Positions 1 to 9,007 of a stretch of 64,000 nt of DNA are shown here, one piece after another. The DNA is from Bordetella ansorpii (GTDB lineage Bacteria; Pseudomonadota; Gammaproteobacteria; Burkholderiales; Burkholderiaceae_B), in the NCBI RefSeq assembly GCF_900078315.1, contig NZ_FKBS01000008.1:26471-90470 (forward strand). Reading direction: 5' to 3'. The notes under the pieces were generated by a model. That model saw only the letters and a list, made by a program, of their open reading frames with translations. It had not been told where the DNA came from and ran no database searches. Positions within the stretch are counted from its first letter, which is position 1. The number at the start of each line of letters is the position of its first letter. A program made the position numbers and the translations under genes.

Positions 1-47
1 ATCCGGGCCACCCCGGCGTCCTTGTCCAAACTTTATCGAGGTACACC

Positions 48-350
48 ATGCAGAAAGCCCAATCCCTGAAGATCGTTGCCGCCCTGATGCTGTCGATGCT
101 GGCCACCGGCGCCGCGCAGGCCCAGAAAGAAAGCGCCGTGCCCAAGGACTCGCTGTCGCGCGCGGAGGTCGTGCGCGACATGCAGGCCTGGAAGCAGTCG
201 GGTCTTGCAGAAGAATGGCGCACCGAGAACACGCCCGACGTCTACAGCCCCGCATACCTCGAGAAGTACGAAGCGTATCTGCGCATGACGCAGCGTCCCG
301 CCGTGCCGTCGGCCTCGCCGTCGCAAGCGCAGCCCGAGCCGCGTGGCTGA
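48..350 (+). CDS. Small exported DUF4148-type protein
   Basis: A 100-residue protein. It opens with a clear Sec signal peptide: a basic start, a hydrophobic stretch (VAALMLSMLATGAAQA) and predicted cleavage after residue 25 or so. The mature part is charged, with the motif LSRAEVVRDMQAWKQSGL followed by a short YSPAYLEKYEAYLRM block and a Pro/Ser-rich tail. This layout matches the small DUF4148 proteins that are abundant in Burkholderiales; their function is unknown. It stands alone before a convergent porin gene. The ATG at 48 follows a purine-rich stretch (cgaggtacacc). Confidence 0.75.
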   Translation: MQKAQSLKIVAALMLSMLATGAAQAQKESAVPKDSLSRAEVVRDMQAWKQSGLAEEWRTENTPDVYSPAYLEKYEAYLRMTQRPAVPSASPSQAQPEPRG

Positions 351-382
351 TCGACCGGCATGGCGGGCGCATCGCGCAGGCT

Positions 383-1486
383 TCAGAACCGGTGCCGCAG
401 CCCCACCGCATATTGCGTCTGCCGCCAGCCCGCATCGTCCCAGGCGCCGCGCAACTGGCCAAGAATGGCGTACACGTTCGTGCGGCGCGACAGGTCGTGC
501 GAATAGCCCACCGAGGCGATGTGCTGCGCATGCGTCGCCCCTTGCCGCGCCAGCGCGCCGTCATTCTCGGGAATGCTGGATTGCCAGGAAGCCATCACCG
601 TTCCCGCGCCGACCTGCCAGCCCAGGCCTGCCAAGAAGCCATGCACCGTGCTGCCGGGAAAGTAGGGCGTCTGGCCAGGCGAGGGCGCCGCGGGCAGCGT
701 CGAGCCATGCCGCATGTGCGAGTACGCCAGGTACAGCGTCGCGGGTCCGATCTTCTGTCGTCCCGCCAGCGATACCGCCGAGGGTTGCTCCGCGCCGCCC
801 GCCGCGGCCATCGCGCGGCCCTCGGCGGTGTTGGCGGCCCAGCGCCCACCTTCGTAGGTCACGGCCACGGCGGACGCGCCGTCGTCATAGCCCAGCGCGG
901 CGCTGTCCAGGCGGTTGGCGCTGTTCGTGGCGAAGCCGCCGGTGCCCGTGGCATCGAAACTGTGATCCACCGCCACGCGCCAGGGGCCAGGCACCGGCAG
1001 GCGCCAGGCCAGCGTGTTGTCGGCGCGGTTGGCGTTGAAGGGCAGCAATGCGGTCTGCGCGCCCAGGTTCAGGTAGGACGCCAGGAAGGGATCGAACTCG
1101 CCGAGCAATTCCGACGACACCGAGGTCTGCCGGCCCGCGCGCAGTTCGCCCCATGCGCCGCCCACGCCCAGCCAGGCGCCCCGGCCGAACAGGCGGCCGC
1201 CCTGCGCGCTGCGTCCGGTGGTGGCCAGCACGCCGCTTTCCAGGTGATAGCGGGCGTACAGGCCCTCGCCCAGGTCTTCGCGGCCGCGCAGTCCCCAGCG
1301 CGAGCCGGACTGCATGCCGCTTTGCATGGTGTGCGAACTGCCGCGCTCGCTGTCGTCGAAGCCGGCCAGGCCCAGATCGACCACGCCGAACAAGGCGGGG
1401 CCGTCAGCCTGCGCCGCCAGAGCGGGGGCCACGGCGGCCAGGCCCAGCGCCAGGCAGGTGGCGCGCCATTTGGATACGTGCGTCAT
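383..1486 (-). CDS. Gram-negative porin (Porin_4 type)
   Basis: A 367-residue outer-membrane porin. The signal peptide covers about residues 1-24 (ends APALA-AQ). The mature protein begins with the usual porin strand (LFGVVDLGLAGF), then has the eyelet-region glycine-rich pattern GSRWGLRGREDLGEGLYARYHLESG, and finishes with the beta-barrel C-terminal phenylalanine (GLRHRF), the outer-membrane insertion signature. The open frame runs further upstream, but only the ATG at 1486 gives a signal peptide. The gene lies 11 bp downstream of the membrane acyltransferase gene on the same strand and might be co-transcribed with it. Substrate preference cannot be read from sequence. Confidence 0.88.
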   Translation of the reverse strand: MTHVSKWRATCLALGLAAVAPALAAQADGPALFGVVDLGLAGFDDSERGSSHTMQSGMQSGSRWGLRGREDLGEGLYARYHLESGVLATTGRSAQGGRLFGRGAWLGVGGAWGELRAGRQTSVSSELLGEFDPFLASYLNLGAQTALLPFNANRADNTLAWRLPVPGPWRVAVDHSFDATGTGGFATNSANRLDSAALGYDDGASAVAVTYEGGRWAANTAEGRAMAAAGGAEQPSAVSLAGRQKIGPATLYLAYSHMRHGSTLPAAPSPGQTPYFPGSTVHGFLAGLGWQVGAGTVMASWQSSIPENDGALARQGATHAQHIASVGYSHDLSRRTNVYAILGQLRGAWDDAGWRQTQYAVGLRHRF

Positions 1487-1497
1487 GGCCTGGCGTC

Positions 1498-2661
1498 TTA
1501 CAGGTACTTCAGCCACGCGATGTCGCGGCGGCGGGCCTTCAGTTGCCCGAAGGCGCGCACCGGCCAGTACAGGGCCACGCCCAGCGCTACCGTCAGCACC
1601 CACAGCATGCCCACGCCGTCCACGCTGAAATACTGCCCCTGGTTGGGGCCCCACATCGCCATGGCCGCCAGGTACATCGCCTTCAGCACATACAAGTGCA
1701 GGATGTAGAAGAACAGCGGTGCGGCGCCGTACACGCACATCACGCGAACGGCGGGCCGCGCGTCCAGGCGTTCCAGCCAGGCCAGCAGCAGCAGCCCCAG
1801 GCCCAGGGTCAGCAACAGGAAGAACAGGGACGGCGGATACTTGGTGATGTTGATGAAGCTCATCAGCGAACGCACCGCGTCGTCCTGCACGCTCCAGCCT
1901 TGCCCCTGGCCGTAGGCGTTGAAGGTGCGCAGCACCACGAACAGCGCCAGGGCGCCGCCGCCCGCCAGGCACAGGCGCCGCCGGCGTTCGGCGGGTGCCA
2001 CCGTGCGGGCGAACCACGGGCCGCAGGCATAGCCCAGGGCGATCACGCCGATCCACGGCAGCAGCGGGTACGAGGTGCGCAGGCGCAGCGATTCGCTGAC
2101 CTCGATCCAGCCGCGGTCATGCAGGATGGCCCACAGTACGAAACCGGGTTCGCCCGCCGCCACGTGGATGCCGTCCAGCAGGTTGTGGCCGGCGACCAGC
2201 GCCACGCCCACCGCGATCAGCGCGGGACGGGGCAGGCGCACCAGCAGGGCCAGCGCCAGCATCGACAGGCCGATGGCCCAGATCACCTGCAGGTAGACCA
2301 CCGACGGCGGGAACTGGAACGTCCAGGCGAAGTTGACGACCGTGAACTCCAGCGCCACCAGGAACAGGCCGCGCTTGGCCAGGAAGGCGCTGGTGGCGTT
2401 CAGGCTGCCCGCCTTCTGGCCGTACAGCCAGGCGGACAGTCCGGTCAGGAACACGAAAACGGGCGCGCACAGGTGCGCCAGCGCGCGGGAGAAGAACAGT
2501 TCGGGCGGGGTGTTGGCCACGTCCATGGGATCGCTGACCTGGGCATGCAGATACACGGTTTCTCGGACGTGATCCAGCAGCATGATGAGCATCACCAGAC
2601 CGCGCAGGGCGTCGATGGACAGCAGGCGGGAGGGGGGAGAAGAGGAGGAAAGACCAGTCAT
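1498..2661 (-). CDS. Multi-pass membrane acyltransferase (DUF1624/HGSNAT-like)
   Basis: About 387 residues with roughly ten hydrophobic segments. The N-terminus carries the hallmark of the DUF1624/heparan-alpha-glucosaminide acetyltransferase-like family: RLLSIDALRGLVMLIMLLDHVRE, with an Asp-Ala-Leu-Arg-Gly motif and a membrane His (LDH). Family members are thought to acylate extracytoplasmic sugars; the substrate here is unknown. I chose the ATG at 2661, directly before the conserved motif. A TTG at 2748 would add 29 proline- and arginine-rich residues that look non-native. The C-terminus (FGQLKARRRDIAWLKYL) is basic and probably cytoplasmic. Confidence 0.75.
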   Translation of the reverse strand: MTGLSSSSPPSRLLSIDALRGLVMLIMLLDHVRETVYLHAQVSDPMDVANTPPELFFSRALAHLCAPVFVFLTGLSAWLYGQKAGSLNATSAFLAKRGLFLVALEFTVVNFAWTFQFPPSVVYLQVIWAIGLSMLALALLVRLPRPALIAVGVALVAGHNLLDGIHVAAGEPGFVLWAILHDRGWIEVSESLRLRTSYPLLPWIGVIALGYACGPWFARTVAPAERRRRLCLAGGGALALFVVLRTFNAYGQGQGWSVQDDAVRSLMSFINITKYPPSLFFLLLTLGLGLLLLAWLERLDARPAVRVMCVYGAAPLFFYILHLYVLKAMYLAAMAMWGPNQGQYFSVDGVGMLWVLTVALGVALYWPVRAFGQLKARRRDIAWLKYL

Positions 2662-2812
2662 CGGGTACGGCAACAGCGGGGCCGGCAAGGCGGCGGGTGA
2701 CGCCTGGCGCTGCCTGTGAAGGCGGTCCAGGGCGGTAAAAGGCCGCAAGTGTAATGAAATAACATTACATCATCAAGCTGTTTGTCAGGTTGCCGTGCGA
2801 AAGATGGGGACG

Positions 2813-3463
2813 TTACGGTCCCGGCTTGAGCAATCCCGCGATCGCTCCCGGTTTTGCCTTTCCGGACTTGGCCGCCGCCTCGATGGCGTTCTGGATGGTG
2901 TTGGCGCCCGCCGTGGGTTTCAGGGCCTGGGACTGCTCGATGGCCTTCAGCGCCTGCGGATACTGGCGCTGTTCGGCCAAGGCCACCGCCAGATAGACCA
3001 GGACGCTGTTGGCGTACTCGTAGGCGCCGCTGGGCTCGTGGGCTTCCCAGGCGGCCTTCCAGCTGGACAGGTGCTTGACGGCGGTGCCGTACTGTCCGGC
3101 CAGCACGGCGGCCATGCCGATGTGCTGATGCAGGGCCGGCAGGTCCCGGGGCATCGTGGTGGGCAGAGCCAACGATTGCTCGAACGAGCTCACCGTCTTG
3201 GTGAAATCCAGCTTCTGCCGGTAGGCATGCCCCATGCCCTCCAGCGCCAGGGCCGCCATGTCGGGGTTGGCCGACGAGGACAGCGCGCGGAACGTGTCGA
3301 CCGCGGTATCTGGTTTCTTCGCTTCCAATGCCGCGAAACCGCGCTTGAGGGCGGCGATTTCCGCCTGGGACGGATCGGCGGGCGGAGCCGGCTGGGCGGC
3401 CTGGACGCAGGCGGCGAAGCACAGAAGCAGGGCGCCCGCATGGGCCTTGAACACGTTCGGCAC
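2813..3463 (-). CDS. Exported TPR-like helical repeat protein
   Basis: A 216-residue protein that I do not recognise as a named gene. The GTG at 3463 gives a signal peptide (MPNVFKAHAGALLLCFAACVQA), so the product is probably periplasmic. The rest is alanine-rich and helical with tetratricopeptide-like pairs, such as ALALEGMGHAYRQKLDFTKTVSSFEQSLAL and VLVYLAVALAEQRQYPQALKAIEQSQAL, consistent with a protein-protein scaffold. No catalytic motif is visible. The open frame continues upstream without a plausible start. The gene stands alone, with about 220 non-coding bases to the LysR gene at 3684. Confidence 0.6.
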   Translation of the reverse strand: MPNVFKAHAGALLLCFAACVQAAQPAPPADPSQAEIAALKRGFAALEAKKPDTAVDTFRALSSSANPDMAALALEGMGHAYRQKLDFTKTVSSFEQSLALPTTMPRDLPALHQHIGMAAVLAGQYGTAVKHLSSWKAAWEAHEPSGAYEYANSVLVYLAVALAEQRQYPQALKAIEQSQALKPTAGANTIQNAIEAAAKSGKAKPGAIAGLLKPGP

Positions 3464-3683
3464 GGCAGGTTTTTCGGTTCGGGAAACCGGTATTGTGCCT
3501 GTTGGAAAGCCGCTGCGCCGGGGGCGTCGGTATCTGCGGCAAGCGCCCGGCAGGTCCGCTACGGGCACCATGCGGTGCAACTGCTGCCGACCGGGTACCG
3601 ATTGATGGATTACTTCATGAGGCATGCCGGCCAGCTGCTGACGCGCGCCATGATTTTTCAGGCTGTCTGGCAATGAATGCGCG

Positions 3684-4622
3684 CTAGGCAGGGGACGTGG
3701 CTGTCAGTGCACGGCAGGCCCAGACGCCCCCGGCAATGGCATCGTTGATGCACGCCGTCAGCAGATGGCGCGTCTCGACGGCCGCCGCGGTGGGATGGTG
3801 GTATCGCGACACCGCGATGTAGCCAGTCCGGGCCAGCGCCTCGTCCTGCAGCAGCGCGCTGTCCAGCCGCAACTTCGCATCGGAGCCTGGCAACGAGGCC
3901 GAAGGCAGGATGGAGAAGCCCATTCTGCTGGCGATGGCCTGCATCAGCAGGCTGGGCGAGTCGATCTCGGCGCGCACCTGCGGCTTCACGTTCAGCCGCA
4001 GCCAGGAGGTTTCGAGGATTTCGCGGATGCCGTTGGGCCGGCGCAGAAGCAGCAGCGGATAGGTGCAGGCTTCCTCCAGCGTGGCCTTGCGGCGGCGCTT
4101 GAGCGTGCCGTGCGCGCCCACCAGCCAGAGCGGTTCCACCAGCATCGGCGTCAGGCTCAATGCATCGTGATTCGTGTCGTCGAACACCACGGCCATGTCC
4201 AGTTGGCCTTGCGTCACCAGCGTGCCTAGCATGGAGCTGGGGCCCTCGACGATCTGCAGGCGCACGGCGGGGAGGTGATCCAGCACGGCGCGCAGCAGAT
4301 CGAGACCGATGACGGACGACACCGTCCACGGAAGCCCGACCACCACCGGGCCGGAGGGGCCGATGGCCGCCTGCGCGGCCACTTCGGGTGTCGCGGCCAG
4401 TTGCCGCAACACATGCTTGGCATGTTGATAGACGGCCTTGCCGGCCTCGGTGGGCGTGGCGCCGCGCACGTCGCGCAACAGCAATTGCACGCCCAGTTCG
4501 GCCTCCAGCCGGTTCATGTGCAGCGTCAGCGCGGGCTGGGCGACATGCAATGAACGCGCCGCCCGCGACAGGCTGCCGGCATCGACGATGCCGACGAAGT
4601 ATTTCAATGGCCGGGTATCCAT
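3684..4622 (-). CDS. LysR-family regulator of the divergent CoA-linked operon
   Basis: A 312-residue LysR-type activator. The N-terminal winged helix is canonical (PLKYFVGIVDAGSLSRAARSLHVAQPALTLHMNRLEAELGVQLLLR, residues 5-50), followed by a periplasmic-binding-protein-like effector domain. The phrase QPALTLHMNRLEAELG and the later TVSSVIGLDLLRAVLDHLPAVRL resemble the Nac/CynR-type subgroup. It is transcribed divergently from the enoyl-CoA hydratase operon starting at 4760, across a 137-bp AT-richer gap, the classic arrangement for a LysR protein controlling its neighbour. The effector is unknown, presumably an acid or acyl-CoA of that pathway. Confidence 0.88.
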   Translation of the reverse strand: MDTRPLKYFVGIVDAGSLSRAARSLHVAQPALTLHMNRLEAELGVQLLLRDVRGATPTEAGKAVYQHAKHVLRQLAATPEVAAQAAIGPSGPVVVGLPWTVSSVIGLDLLRAVLDHLPAVRLQIVEGPSSMLGTLVTQGQLDMAVVFDDTNHDALSLTPMLVEPLWLVGAHGTLKRRRKATLEEACTYPLLLLRRPNGIREILETSWLRLNVKPQVRAEIDSPSLLMQAIASRMGFSILPSASLPGSDAKLRLDSALLQDEALARTGYIAVSRYHHPTAAAVETRHLLTACINDAIAGGVWACRALTATSPA

Positions 4623-4759
4623 GGAGGAAGGGCGTCAGCGAAGAGAAGAGGCGGCTTTGGCAAGGGTATAACGATTCTATATGCCCCCAGTCTGAAAATG
4701 TATTTTTTGTGTCGCGCCGGTGACTCCTAGACTAGCCAAAACTCGAAACAGGAGACTCC

Positions 4760-5539
4760 ATGAGCGGCACGCTGCAATTGCACCGCGACGGCCACGTCGC
4801 GACCATCGTCATCGACAATCCCGGCAAGAAGAACGCCATGAACCAGGCGATGTGGATCGCCATGGGCGACATGCTGCATGACCTGAAGAGGGATCCCGGC
4901 CTGCGCTGCCTGGTGCTGCGAGGCGCCGGCGACAGCGCCTTCGGCAGCGGGGCGGACATCGAGGAATTCGAAGCCATTCGCGCCACCAGGGAACAGGCCA
5001 TCGCTTTCGCCCAGCACGGCCATCGCGCCATGCACGGCGTACGCGACTTCCCGGTGCCGACGGTGGCCGCCATCCGCGGCGCCTGTGTCGGCGGGGGGCT
5101 GGAGTTGGCGGCGTTCTGCGACATTCGCCTGTGCACCTCGGACAGCCGGTTCGGCGTGCCCATCGCGCGCCTGGGCGCGGTCCTCGCCTATCCTGAACTC
5201 GAAGGCCTGGTACGCGTGGCGGGCCCGGACGGCGCGCTGCGCTTGCTGCTGCTGGGCGACGTGGTCAGCGCCGACGAGGCCCTGCGCATGGGACTGGTGC
5301 AGCAGGTCGTCGAGACAGCGGACTTCGACGAGGCGCTTGGCCAAGCCGTATCGCGCATCCTGGCGGGCGCGCCGCTGTCGGCGCGCTGGCACAAGAAATT
5401 CGTTCAGCGGCTGCGCGACGGCACGCCGCTGACGCCGCAAGAACGCGACGAAGGCTACGACTGCTTCGATACGGAAGACTATCACCGGGGCTTCCAGGCC
5501 TTTCTGGCAAAAACGAAACCCGAGTATCTGGGGAGATGA
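4760..5539 (+). CDS. Enoyl-CoA hydratase/isomerase family protein
   Basis: A 259-residue crotonase-fold enzyme. Seen: the N-terminal strand (HVATIVIDNPGKKNAMN), the first oxyanion-hole region (GAGDSAFGSGADIEEF) and the second (IRGACVGGGLELAAFCDIRL). It probably hydrates or isomerises a CoA-thioester C=C bond. The usual catalytic Glu pair is not obvious, so another crotonase reaction is possible. A strong Shine-Dalgarno (aggagactcc) precedes the ATG. The stop overlaps the CoA-transferase start (ATGA), so the two are translationally coupled. It is the first gene of the LysR-divergent operon. Confidence 0.85.
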   Translation: MSGTLQLHRDGHVATIVIDNPGKKNAMNQAMWIAMGDMLHDLKRDPGLRCLVLRGAGDSAFGSGADIEEFEAIRATREQAIAFAQHGHRAMHGVRDFPVPTVAAIRGACVGGGLELAAFCDIRLCTSDSRFGVPIARLGAVLAYPELEGLVRVAGPDGALRLLLLGDVVSADEALRMGLVQQVVETADFDEALGQAVSRILAGAPLSARWHKKFVQRLRDGTPLTPQERDEGYDCFDTEDYHRGFQAFLAKTKPEYLGR

Positions 5540-6768
5540 GCAGCATGTCGGTTCACACGCACACCGAAACGGGCGGCCCGCTGTCCGGCCTGAAGGTCAT
5601 CGAGATCGCACACGTCATGGCGGGGCCGGTCGGCGGTCTGCTGCTGGCGGACATGGGCGCGGACGTCATCAAGGTCGAACGTCTTCCTGGCGGCGACGAC
5701 ACGCGGCGCACCACGCCGCCCGAGATCCACGGCGAGTCGGCCTCGTTCATGATCATCAACCGCAACAAGCGGGGCATCGCGGTCGATCTGAAAGACCCCG
5801 CCGGCGTGGAGGTGGTCCGCCGGCTGATCGCGACGGCCGACGTCGTGCTGGAGAACTACCGGCCCGGCACCCTGGAAAAGCTGGGCCTGGGCTACGAATC
5901 CCTGCGCGAGCAGAATCCCGGCCTGATCTATTGCAAGATCACGGGTTTCGGCACCAACGGTCCCTATGCGACGCGCGCCGGCTATGACCTGATCTCGCAA
6001 GGCATGTCGGGGCTGATGAGCATGACCGGCGAAGCCCCGGGCCGTCCGCCCGTAAAGCTGGGCGTTCCCGTGGGAGACGTGACGGCCGGCATCCTGGCCG
6101 CCACCGGCATCCTGGCGGCCTACATCCGCCGCCTGACAACCGGCCGGGGGCAGTTCGTCGATACTTCGCTGCTGGAGGCTTCTGTGGTGCATACCTATTG
6201 GCCGGCTGCCCTGGCCCTGGCCACGGGCGTATCGGCCGGCCCCATGGGATCCGCCCATCCGGTCGCCGCACCCTACCAGGCGTTTCCCACGCAGGATGGC
6301 TGGATCAACGTCGGCGCCATCAGCAAGGCCACCTGGGAGGGCACGGCAAACGTGCTGGGCGCGGGCTGGATGATCACCGACGAGCGCTTCGCCACCAACG
6401 GCGCCCGCATGGCCAACCGCGACGCGCTGGTGGCCATCATGTCCGATATCCTGCGAAGCCGGCCGACCGACGACTGGATGCCGGATTTCGAGCGGGCGGG
6501 CGTGCCGGCGGGGCCGGTGCGCACCATGGCGCAGGTGCTGGCCGATCCGCAGACGCAGGCGCGCCAGATGGTGGTGGAAGTGGACCATCCCGTCGCGGGA
6601 ACGGTGCAGGCGCTGGGCTGCCCGATCAAATTCTCCGATGGGCATGGCGTGACCCGGCGCGGGGCGCCGCTCTACGGCGAGCACACCCGCGATGTCCTGT
6701 CCGAGCTTGGCTACGCTGCAGAAGAGATCGAGGCGTTGGCCGGCAGAAACGTGGTCGGCGCGCGATAG
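5536..6768 (+). CDS. CaiB/BaiF family III CoA-transferase
   Basis: A 410-residue family III CoA-transferase, the formyl-CoA transferase/CaiB fold. It shows the N-terminal signature (PLSGLKVIEIAHVMAGPVGGLLLADMGADVIKVE) and the conserved RNKRGIAVDLKDPAG block. The predicted nucleophilic Asp is residue 151 in AGYDLISQGMSG. It would activate a carboxylic acid by swapping CoA, with the upstream crotonase acting on the acyl-CoA. The ATG overlaps the previous stop by 4 bp; a second in-frame ATG lies three codons later. Substrate is not predictable from sequence alone. Confidence 0.9.
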   Translation: MSSMSVHTHTETGGPLSGLKVIEIAHVMAGPVGGLLLADMGADVIKVERLPGGDDTRRTTPPEIHGESASFMIINRNKRGIAVDLKDPAGVEVVRRLIATADVVLENYRPGTLEKLGLGYESLREQNPGLIYCKITGFGTNGPYATRAGYDLISQGMSGLMSMTGEAPGRPPVKLGVPVGDVTAGILAATGILAAYIRRLTTGRGQFVDTSLLEASVVHTYWPAALALATGVSAGPMGSAHPVAAPYQAFPTQDGWINVGAISKATWEGTANVLGAGWMITDERFATNGARMANRDALVAIMSDILRSRPTDDWMPDFERAGVPAGPVRTMAQVLADPQTQARQMVVEVDHPVAGTVQALGCPIKFSDGHGVTRRGAPLYGEHTRDVLSELGYAAEEIEALAGRNVVGAR

Positions 6769-6858
6769 GCGCGCTGCGCGGCACGGTTGCCCTAGAACGA
6801 TAGGCAACGCGGCAGGCCTCGGAACGAAGGCCTGACAAACAAAAAAGCAGGAGACAAC

Positions 6859-7845
6859 ATGACACATTTCGCTCGACGCGCCTTGCGCGTTTCCTTTGGG
6901 GCGCTCGTTTCCGTGGCCTGTGCCTTGTGCACGGGCACTGCAGCGGCGCAAGACTATCCGCAACGCAGCATTCGCCTGGTGGTGCCGTCTGCGCCGGGCG
7001 GCGGCGGCGACTTCGTCGCCCGGCTGGTCGGCGAGAAGGTCGGCCGGATACTGAAACAGCCTGTCGTGGTGGAAAACCGGGGTGGCGGCGGCGGCAACAT
7101 CGCAACGGAAGTGGTGCGCAGCGCCAAGCCGGACGGCTATACCTTGCTGCTGACCGGCAACAATCATCCGCTGAACGTCTACCTGTTCGCCAAGGCACCT
7201 TATGCATTGAATGAATTCGTGGCGATTGCGGAGGCCACGCGGGGACCCTCCGTATTGGTCGCGGCCAATAACGCGCCGTTCTCCACGCTGCGCGAACTGA
7301 TCGCGCAGGCGAAAGCCAAACCAGGCACCATCGCCTACGGCAGCCCGGGGGTGGGCCTGCCGAGCCATATCGCCGCCGAACTATTCCAGCGCGCCGCGGG
7401 TATTTCGCTGGTGCACGCGCCGTATCGCGGCTCGGGGCCGTCCTTGGCCGATGCGTCAGGCGGACAGATTCCGCTGGTGTCGTCCACCTTGTCGGCCGCC
7501 TTGCCGTTGATCCAGGCGGGCAAGCTAAAGGCGCTGGCGGTGACGTCGGAGCAAAGGTGGCCGGCGCTGCCCGATACGCCCACGGTGGCGGAAGTGCTGG
7601 GCAAGCCCTTCAGCCATTTGACCTGGCTGGGCATCCTGGCGCCTGCCGGCACGCCGCCCGAGATCGTGTCGCGGCTCAATGCCACCGTCAACGACGTGCT
7701 CAAGGACAAAGCCGTGCAGGATGCCCTGGTGGCCCAAGGCACCTTGCCGCGTGGCGGCACGCCCGCCGACTTTCAGGCCACCATCGACCGCGAGGCGGTG
7801 GTGTCGAAGCAACTGGTCGAAGCCGGCGGCTTGAAGGTGGAGTAG
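6859..7845 (+). CDS. Bug-family (TctC-like) periplasmic solute receptor
   Basis: A 328-residue tripartite tricarboxylate-type receptor. It has a Sec signal peptide (to about residue 31, TGTAAAQ), then the family start YPQRSIRLVVPSAPGGGGDFVARLVGEKVG, the VVVENRGGGGGNIATEVV ligand-loop motif and the DGYTLLLTGN block. Bug proteins bind carboxylates or similar small solutes. No TctA/TctB membrane genes are adjacent, as is usual for this expanded family. The start follows a good RBS (gcaggagacaac), 90 bp after the CoA-transferase, so it may have its own promoter. The ligand is probably the acid metabolised by the flanking enzymes. Confidence 0.92.
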   Translation: MTHFARRALRVSFGALVSVACALCTGTAAAQDYPQRSIRLVVPSAPGGGGDFVARLVGEKVGRILKQPVVVENRGGGGGNIATEVVRSAKPDGYTLLLTGNNHPLNVYLFAKAPYALNEFVAIAEATRGPSVLVAANNAPFSTLRELIAQAKAKPGTIAYGSPGVGLPSHIAAELFQRAAGISLVHAPYRGSGPSLADASGGQIPLVSSTLSAALPLIQAGKLKALAVTSEQRWPALPDTPTVAEVLGKPFSHLTWLGILAPAGTPPEIVSRLNATVNDVLKDKAVQDALVAQGTLPRGGTPADFQATIDREAVVSKQLVEAGGLKVE

Positions 7846-7846
7846 C

Positions 7847-9007
7847 GTGCCCCCCGATCACGATCTTCCTTCCGGATTGACGCGGGCGGCCAGCATCGGC
7901 GACCTGCGGTTGCTTGCGCGGCGTCGCCTGCCCCGAATGGTCTTCGACTACATCGATGGCGACGCCGGCGAAGGAGAGTGCGCCGCGCGCAATCGGCGTG
8001 CGTTGCAGGAGTGCCGCCTTCAGCAACGGGCGCTGATCGACGTCAGCCGCGTGGATATGTCGACGACCCTGCTGGGCGCATCCAGTACGATGCCCGTGAC
8101 CATCGGTCCCACGGGCTTGAACGGCGCCTACTGGCTGCACGGCGACGCGTGCCTGGCACGTGGCGCCGCCGACGCGGGCATTCCTTTCGTGATGAGCACT
8201 GCGGCCTGCCTGCCCATGACGGACATTGCCCGCATCGGCGGCCTGACCAAGTGGTTTCAGCTATACATGCTGAAGGACCGCGGACTGGTCGAGTCCTTCC
8301 TGCAACATATCCACGCGCAGGGCTTCGACGTGCTGCAGCTGACCGTGGATACGGCGGTCGCCGGGCGCCGCAACCGCGATATCCGCAACGGGTTCACCCT
8401 GCCGTTTCGCTGGACGCTGGCGAATCTGCTGGACTGCGCCAGGCATCCCGCATGGGCATTGCAGATGGCGCGGGGCGGATCGCCCACGCTGCGCGTGTTC
8501 GCGGAAGTCTTGGGCGAGGTGCCCAAAGGCAGTACGATCTCCGAAGTCATGCAGCAACAGCTCAGCAGCAGTTTCACCTGGGACGATCTGGCGTGGCTGC
8601 GCCGCGCATGGCCGAAGAAGCTGGTGCTCAAGGGCATACTGGATGCCGGCGATGCGCAGCGCGCCGTGGACGAAGGCGTCGATGGCGTGATCGTATCGAA
8701 CCACGGCGGGCGGCAGCATGACGCGGCGGCGGCCACGCTGGACATGCTGCCCGCCATCGCCGAGCGCATCCAGGGCAGGGCCGCGCTGCTGATCGACAGC
8801 GGCTTCCGGTCCGGCTCCGACGTGGCCAAGGCGCTGGCGTGGGGCGCCGACGGCGTGCAGTTGGGCAGGGCTACGCTATATGGGCTGGCCAGTGGCGGAC
8901 AGGCCGGTGTACGGCATGCGCTGGCCATCATCAAGGACGAATTACGCCTCGCCATGGCCCTGTCCGGGGCCGTGTCGGTCGCGGAAATGAAAGGGAAAGG
9001 GGTATGA
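7847..9007 (+). CDS. FMN-dependent alpha-hydroxy-acid oxidase/dehydrogenase
   Basis: A 386-residue member of the lactate/glycolate/mandelate dehydrogenase family. Seen: the N-terminal LLARRRLPRMVFDYIDGDAGE, the FMN region (GPTGLNGAYW) and the signature SNHGGRQHD, with catalytic His286 and substrate-binding Arg289. It would oxidise an L-2-hydroxy acid to the 2-oxo acid. The start is a GTG one base after the Bug stop. The stop overlaps the start of a Rieske ferredoxin gene (ATGA), which suggests electrons from FMNH2 pass to that iron-sulfur protein rather than to O2. That coupling is inference. Confidence 0.88.
   Translation: MPPDHDLPSGLTRAASIGDLRLLARRRLPRMVFDYIDGDAGEGECAARNRRALQECRLQQRALIDVSRVDMSTTLLGASSTMPVTIGPTGLNGAYWLHGDACLARGAADAGIPFVMSTAACLPMTDIARIGGLTKWFQLYMLKDRGLVESFLQHIHAQGFDVLQLTVDTAVAGRRNRDIRNGFTLPFRWTLANLLDCARHPAWALQMARGGSPTLRVFAEVLGEVPKGSTISEVMQQQLSSSFTWDDLAWLRRAWPKKLVLKGILDAGDAQRAVDEGVDGVIVSNHGGRQHDAAAATLDMLPAIAERIQGRAALLIDSGFRSGSDVAKALAWGADGVQLGRATLYGLASGGQAGVRHALAIIKDELRLAMALSGAVSVAEMKGKGV

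Noticed and set aside
4667-4681. TATA-N7-TATA as a LysR box
   Set aside because: It contains a T-N11-A pattern, but the arms are only four AT bases and could arise by chance.
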